A stretch of 64,000 nt of DNA. It comes from Streptomyces nymphaeiformis (lineage in GTDB: Bacteria > Actinomycetota > Actinomycetes > Streptomycetales > Streptomycetaceae). Where the stretch lies: NCBI RefSeq assembly GCF_014203895.1, contig NZ_JACHJY010000001.1, positions 558,001 to 622,000 of the forward strand. The letters run 5' to 3'. The translations under genes and the position numbers were made by a program. The notes below the pieces were generated by a model, which was not told where the DNA came from, searched no databases, and saw only the letters and a program-made list of their open reading frames with translations. Positions 60,016-64,000 of the stretch are shown here, one piece after another (position 1 is the stretch's first letter; every line of letters begins with the position of its first letter).

Positions 60016-60792
60016 GTGGCATCCCATCTGGACGCACGTTCCCTCTCCGCCTGGTTCGGCTCCCGCAAGGTCCTCAACCGGGTCTCGCTGACCATGCCCG
60101 CCGGCCGGGTCACCGCGCTCATCGGGCCCTCCGGCTGCGGCAAGTCGACCTTCCTGCGCATCCTCAACCGGATGCACGAGCTGATCCCGGGCGCCGAGCT
60201 CGCGGGCGAGGTGCTCCTGGACGGCGAGGACATCTACGCGCGCGGGCGCCGGCTCACCGAGGCCCGCCGGGACATCGGCATGGTCTTCCAGAAGCCGAAC
60301 CCGTTCCCGGCGATGTCCGTGTACGACAACGTGACGGCGGGCCTGAAGCTGACCGGCACCAGGGTCGCGGCCGCCGACCGGGACGTCCTCGTGGAGGAGT
60401 GCCTGACCCGGGCCGGCCTGTGGAAAGAGGTCCGCGACCGGCTGCGCCAGCCGGGCGGGGCGCTCTCCGGCGGTCAGCAGCAGCGCCTGTGCATCGCCCG
60501 CTCGCTGGCGGTCCGGCCGCGGATCCTGCTGATGGACGAGCCGTGCTCGGCGCTCGACCCCACGTCGACCCGGCGGATCGAGGAGACGATCCGGGAGCTC
60601 GCGGAGGAGGTCACCATCGTGATCGTCACCCACAACATGCAGCAGGCGGCCCGGGTCTCCGACCGGTGCGCCTTCTTCCTCGCGGAGCAGGCGACACCGG
60701 GCGTGATCGTCGAACACGGCCCCACGGACGTGATGTTCTCCAGCCCCCGGGACCAGCGCACCGCGGACTACGTGGAGGGCCGCTTCGGCTGA
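60016..60792 (+). CDS. pstB: Pst-type phosphate ABC transporter ATPase PstB
   Basis: 258-aa ATPase subunit. Walker [10 protein letters not shown] (~38-46), [21 protein letters not shown] (typical PstB stretch), Q-loop [19 protein letters not shown], signature [17 protein letters not shown], Walker [15 protein letters not shown]-loop [16 protein letters not shown]. The PNPFP element is diagnostic for PstB. It would energise PstC/PstA encoded 11 kb upstream in the same direction; in ordinary pst operons it directly follows pstA, and phoU, absent here, often follows. The GTG at 60016 has AAAGGA upstream. It closes the locus before a 19-bp hairpin. Confidence 0.93.
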   Translation: MASHLDARSLSAWFGSRKVLNRVSLTMPAGRVTALIGPSGCGKSTFLRILNRMHELIPGAELAGEVLLDGEDIYARGRRLTEARRDIGMVFQKPNPFPAMSVYDNVTAGLKLTGTRVAAADRDVLVEECLTRAGLWKEVRDRLRQPGGALSGGQQQRLCIARSLAVRPRILLMDEPCSALDPTSTRRIEETIRELAEEVTIVIVTHNMQQAARVSDRCAFFLAEQATPGVIVEHGPTDVMFSSPRDQRTADYVEGRFG

Positions 60793-60806
60793 GCACCGGC
60801 GGAAAA

Positions 60807-60849
60807 GGCGGCGAGGGCCCGTACGCGCGGCGTACGGGCCCTCGCCGCC
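60807..60849 (+). terminator. 19-bp perfect hairpin ending the pst-like locus
   Basis: Positions 60807-60825 pair perfectly with 60831-60849 (core GGGCCCGTACG / CGTACGGGCCC) around a 5-nt loop; A-run before, TTCTCC after. It lies 14 bp beyond pstB and 26 bp before the end of the convergent HAD gene, so probably bidirectional. Confidence 0.88.
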
Positions 60850-60875
60850 GTTCTCCCCGCGTGCGCACCGCGTGG

Positions 60876-61499
60876 TCATCCGCCGCCATCGCCCGGTCGC
60901 CGGCCCAGGAGGTCGGCCAGGAGGGCGGCCAGTTCAGGAGCGCCGGTGAAGTGGATCGCGGTGATCCCCACCGCCTGGGCTCCCGCCACGTTCGCGGGCT
61001 TGTCGTCGATGAACACCGCCGCCTCCGGCGGGACGCCCACGAGGTCGAGGGCCCGGGTGTAGGCCGCCGGGTCGGGCTTGGTGGCGCCGAGGAGGCAGGA
61101 GAAGAGCAGGGGGTCGAAGCGGGCGGCGACCTGGGGCAGCACCTCCGGGAGCGCTTCGAGGACCAGGGCGTCGTTGTTGGTGAGCAGCGCCGTCCGCAGC
61201 GGGCGGAGGCCGTCCACCACCTCCAGGACCCGGGGGTCGGGCTCGAACGCGCTGCACCAGATCTCGTGGAGGGCGTCCGCGCCGCCCGGGTACCCCAGTT
61301 CCTCCCGCAGGGTGCGGTGGATCTCCGGTACCGAGCCGAGCCCCTGGTCCCAGCGCGCGACCCGCCCGGACTCGTACAGGACCCGCTCCACCCGCTCGAC
61401 GCCCACCCCGCACGCCTCGGCGAGGAGTTCCAGCCGCCGACGGGGACGGAACCGGCAGACCACGTCTGCGAGATCGAAGAGAACCACCTCGGGCCGCAT
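60876..61499 (-). CDS. HAD-superfamily hydrolase
   Basis: 207-aa haloacid-dehalogenase-fold protein. Motif I is VVLFDLADVVCRF: the nucleophile Asp is present, but the usual general-acid Asp two residues on is Ala, as in some non-phosphatase HAD members. Motif II is TALLTNNDAL, motif III is GATKPDPAAYTRAL with Lys, and motif IV is AVFIDDKPANVAGAQAVGI. A small helical cap lies between motifs I and II. It is related to the DLGGV-type phosphatase/epoxide-hydrolase N-terminal subfamily, so phosphatase activity is uncertain. The ATG at 61499 is used. Convergent with pstB. Confidence 0.88.
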   Translation of the reverse strand: MRPEVVLFDLADVVCRFRPRRRLELLAEACGVGVERVERVLYESGRVARWDQGLGSVPEIHRTLREELGYPGGADALHEIWCSAFEPDPRVLEVVDGLRPLRTALLTNNDALVLEALPEVLPQVAARFDPLLFSCLLGATKPDPAAYTRALDLVGVPPEAAVFIDDKPANVAGAQAVGITAIHFTGAPELAALLADLLGRRPGDGGG

Positions 61500-61576
61500 G
61501 CGCCGAGCCTAGGGGCGTCAGCCGTCCACCGCCGTGAGGTGGTGTGCCGTGTCCACCCGGAAGCGGTCCGCCGTGG

Positions 61577-61906
61577 TCACCGGGTGCCGAGGACGCCCAT
61601 GAAGACCAGCAGTGTGACGACGACCGTCAGCGGGGCGGCGACGGCGAGGCCCGCGCGCCGTGGCGGGATCCAGGCGGCGATCAGCAGGCCCAGGGAGACG
61701 AGGAGGCCCACCAGCAAGGTGGGGAAGGCGACCTCGAAGGCGGCGTCGAAGCGGTCGGCCTCCGCTCCGTCGCAGTTGTCACAGGCCATGGGCGAGAACA
61801 TCGCGAAGACCAGGGCGAAGAGGCCCAGTGGCAGCGTGAGCAGGGTCGAGAAGAGGGGCGCGATCCAGGATCCGGTGGCTGGTGCGTCGGGGGTGTTCGC
61901 AGGCAT
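61577..61906 (-). CDS. Small three-helix membrane protein
   Basis: 109-aa hypothetical membrane protein. Three hydrophobic segments are visible: WIAPLFSTLLTLPLGLFALVFAMFSPM (~14-40), FEVAFPTLLVGLLVSLGLLIAAW (~57-79) and LAVAAPLTVVVTLLVFMGVL (~87-106). Between the first two lies a CDNCDGAEADRFD loop with a CxxC pair, facing outside if the N-terminus is inside. No family recognised. The ATG at 61906 is the natural start. The 77-bp gap before the HAD gene holds nothing clear. Confidence 0.7.
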   Translation of the reverse strand: MPANTPDAPATGSWIAPLFSTLLTLPLGLFALVFAMFSPMACDNCDGAEADRFDAAFEVAFPTLLVGLLVSLGLLIAAWIPPRRAGLAVAAPLTVVVTLLVFMGVLGTR

Positions 61907-61977
61907 GGCGACAGGTAACCCCGCGGTGCCGCCGGGGCGGATGAGCTCTCGTACTCATCCGCCCCGCCGTCACGTGC

Positions 61978-64000
61978 CTAGTACGTCAGGATGCCCGGGT
62001 CGGACTGGCTCGCGGTGCCGGTCTCGACGTGTCCGGCGAGGCGGCGGAGGAAGTCCGCGCTGGCCGGGGAGGTGAGGGTGACGTCGTACCAGTGGTGGGC
62101 GGTGGAGACGTCGACGCTGTGGGTCGTGGTGCCCTTCGGGACGGCGAGGGACACCGTGGTGCCGTAGGCGTTCGCGATGTTCACCGTCGTCGCCGCGCCC
62201 GCGTTGGCGAAGGTGAGGTCCAGGGTGCCGGCGGCCGCGTTGTGCCGGGCCGTGACCTCGGGGACGGCCGTCTTGCCGGGGGAGCGGAAGCGGCGGAGGA
62301 AGCCGTTGGGGCCGTGGACCGTGAGGTCGGTGACGCCCTTGGAGTACTTGGTGTTCCAGCTGTCCGCGATGGACTTGCCCGCTTCGGCCGTGTAGGTCCA
62401 CGGGACGTCCGTGCGGTTCGCCGACGTCACGTAGAACTGGGCGCCCGCCGTGGGGCCGCCGCTGAACGTGAGGGTGTAGGTGCCCGCCGTGGTGTCGGCG
62501 GCGCCGTCCACGTACGGGGCGTACTTCAGCGGGCGGGTGGGCTTGGCGCCGGCCTCCTGGCGGGGCATCGTGCCGACGGCCGGGGCGGTGGCCAGGAAGT
62601 CGGGGTGGCGGTTCTTGTCCGGCGGGTAGTAGCCGGCGGTCGGGGGCAGCGCGGCCGGCTGGGTCTGCGTCTGCGTGAAGTCGAACGCCGCGGTCAGGTC
62701 GCCGCAGACGGCCCGGCGCCACGGCGAGATGTTGGGCTCGCGGACCCCGAAGCGGCTCTCCATGAAGCGGATGACCGAGGTGTGGTCGAAGGTCTCGGAG
62801 CAGGTGTAGCCGCCGGTGGACCAGGGGGAGACGACGATCATCGGGACGCGGGGGCCGAGGCCGTACGGGCCGGCCGCGTAGCCGGTCTTGCCGTTGAACC
62901 AGTCCAGGGAGGTGGCGACCGTGGACTTGCCCCAGGATGCGTCGCCCGGGACGAACGGCGGGACGACGTGGTCGAAGAAGCCGTCGTTCTCGTCGTACGT
63001 GATGAACAGGGCCGTCTTCGCCCACACGTCCGGGTTCGAGGTCAGCGCGTCCAGGACCTGTGCGATGTACCAGGCGCCGTAGTTGGCGGGCCAGTTGGCG
63101 TGCTCCGAGAAGGCCTCCGGCGCGGCGATCCAGGAGATCTGCGGCAGCCGGCCGGCCTGCACGTCGGCGCGCAGGACGTCGAAGTAGCCCTCGCCCGCCT
63201 TGGCGTTCGTGCCCGTGCGGGCCTTGTCGTACAGCGGGTTGCCGGGCTGGGCGTTCCGGTAGTTGTTGAAGTACAGGAGGGAGTTGTCGCCGTAGTTGCC
63301 GCGGAAGGCGTCGTTGATCCAGCCCCAGGAGCCGCCCGCGTTCAGGCCGTCGCCGATGTCCTGGTAGATCTTCCACGAGACCCCCGCCGCCTGCAGGCGC
63401 TCCGGGTAGGTGGTCCAGCCGTAGCCCGCCTCGGCGTTGTTCAGGACGGGGCCGCCGCCCGTGCCGTCGTTGCCGACGTACCCGGTCCACATGTAGTAGC
63501 GGTTCGGGTCGGTCGCCCCGATGAACGAGCAGTGGTACGCGTCGCAGATCGTGAAGGCGTCGGCGAGCGCGTAGTGGAAGGGGATGTCCTCACGGGTGAG
63601 GTGCGCCATCGTGGCCTTGGTCTTGGCCGGGATCCAGTTGTTGTACTTGCCCTTGTTCCACGCGCTCTGGCCGCCCTGCCAGTCGTGGTTCAGGCCCTGG
63701 AGGTACTCCATGCCCAGCTTGTCGCTGCTCGGCCGGAAGGGCAGCGTGGTGTTCCCGGAGTTGTCCTCCTGGTTCCAGACCGACTTGCCGCTGGGCAGGG
63801 TCACCGGGCGCGGGTCGCCGAAGCCCCGTACGCCCTTCATCGCCCCGAAATAGTGGTCGAAGGAACGATTCTCCTGCATCAGGACGACGATGTGCTCGAT
63901 GTCCTGGATCGTGCCGGTGGAACCCTGCGCCGGTATCGCGGCGGCGCGGGCGATGCTCTCCGAGAGCATCGTGAACGCGGCGGCGCCGCCGGTCAGCTGG
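61978..64000 (-). CDS. Phosphocholine-specific phospholipase C / acid phosphatase family enzyme, 5'-truncated
   Basis: At least 674 codons; the start lies beyond the right edge, where the frame reads QLTGGAAAFTMLSESIARAAAIP, the hydrophobic part of a Tat signal peptide (RRxFLQLTGG type). The catalytic domain begins IEHIVVLMQENRSFDHYFGAMKGVRGFGD, the signature of the PLC/acid-phosphatase (alkaline-phosphatase-like) family. Later motifs are IGATDPNRYYMWTG, WIAAPEAFSEHAN, ALFITYDENDGFFDHVVPP and RVPMIVVSPWSTGGY. Two C-terminal beta domains (DUF756-like, ~490-660) match bacterial non-haemolytic PLCs. It hydrolyses phospholipids outside the cell and could release phosphate. Promoter is outside the window. 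Confidence 0.93.
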   Translation of the reverse strand, partial: QLTGGAAAFTMLSESIARAAAIPAQGSTGTIQDIEHIVVLMQENRSFDHYFGAMKGVRGFGDPRPVTLPSGKSVWNQEDNSGNTTLPFRPSSDKLGMEYLQGLNHDWQGGQSAWNKGKYNNWIPAKTKATMAHLTREDIPFHYALADAFTICDAYHCSFIGATDPNRYYMWTGYVGNDGTGGGPVLNNAEAGYGWTTYPERLQAAGVSWKIYQDIGDGLNAGGSWGWINDAFRGNYGDNSLLYFNNYRNAQPGNPLYDKARTGTNAKAGEGYFDVLRADVQAGRLPQISWIAAPEAFSEHANWPANYGAWYIAQVLDALTSNPDVWAKTALFITYDENDGFFDHVVPPFVPGDASWGKSTVATSLDWFNGKTGYAAGPYGLGPRVPMIVVSPWSTGGYTCSETFDHTSVIRFMESRFGVREPNISPWRRAVCGDLTAAFDFTQTQTQPAALPPTAGYYPPDKNRHPDFLATAPAVGTMPRQEAGAKPTRPLKYAPYVDGAADTTAGTYTLTFSGGPTAGAQFYVTSANRTDVPWTYTAEAGKSIADSWNTKYSKGVTDLTVHGPNGFLRRFRSPGKTAVPEVTARHNAAAGTLDLTFANAGAATTVNIANAYGTTVSLAVPKGTTTHSVDVSTAHHWYDVTLTSPASADFLRRLAGHVETGTASQSDPGILTY

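Overview
The window is high-GC (roughly 72% by eye) chromosomal DNA from a Streptomyces-like actinomycete. Supporting signs are strong G/C bias at third codon positions, many GTG starts and one TTG start, chains of genes overlapping by ATGA/GTGA, a primary-type sigma factor next to dnaG, class F sortase, MmyB-like and SigE-type regulators, and a Tat-type phospholipase C. No integrase, transposase, CRISPR array or replication origin is visible.

Left part (1-22 kb), mixed metabolism: an MmyB-like regulator among MFS exporters; dusB; pyruvate phosphate dikinase (ppdK) with strong terminators; an ArsR-type regulator; group III truncated haemoglobin; VOC protein; an SDR/TetR pair sharing an operator motif; the assimilatory nitrite reductase operon (FAD reductase-nirB-nirD) behind a GlnR-like box; a ferric-reductase-like flavoprotein with a repeat-bearing small protein; a TSUP exporter; a class F sortase with a secreted anchored protein; a two-gene small-protein operon; an XRE regulator; and a class IV aminotransferase.

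Middle (22-44.8 kb): a heterodimeric ABC exporter behind a near-perfect SoxR-type box, overlapping a CutA-GGCT fusion gene; the nitrate reductase nasA with a GlnR-like box at the same position as in the nir operon; DUF218 protein; aquaporin; EgtC-like amidotransferase; sirohydrochlorin chelatase (siroheme for NirB); dgt; a ferredoxin-reductase-like flavoprotein; dnaG; hrdA-like sigma; a second, inverted, paralogous ABC exporter pair; an FGGY kinase; a YtxH-like protein; two tRNA-Asn and one CAT-anticodon tRNA. NasA, NirBD and the chelatase together form nitrate -> nitrite -> ammonium assimilation plus cofactor supply.

Right part (44.8-64 kb): a SigE-type sigma factor flanked by two related exported proteins, then divergently an unusual 14-kb one-direction locus (47035-60792). 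It encodes a YegP-like protein, PstC, PstA, a membrane-anchored PstS, a giant PstS-like protein, a third PstS-like protein, a WxL-like Ig-repeat surface protein, a DUF916 (WxL-interacting) protein fused in frame to a complete LAxTG surface protein, a sortase-fold protein lacking the catalytic His and Cys, and finally PstB. A candidate PHO box precedes it and a 19-bp hairpin closes it. This is the best candidate for an undescribed system: a Pst-type importer built together with a surface-protein assembly and a pseudo-sortase. The window ends in a truncated Tat-type phospholipase C gene, which fits a phosphate-scavenging theme.
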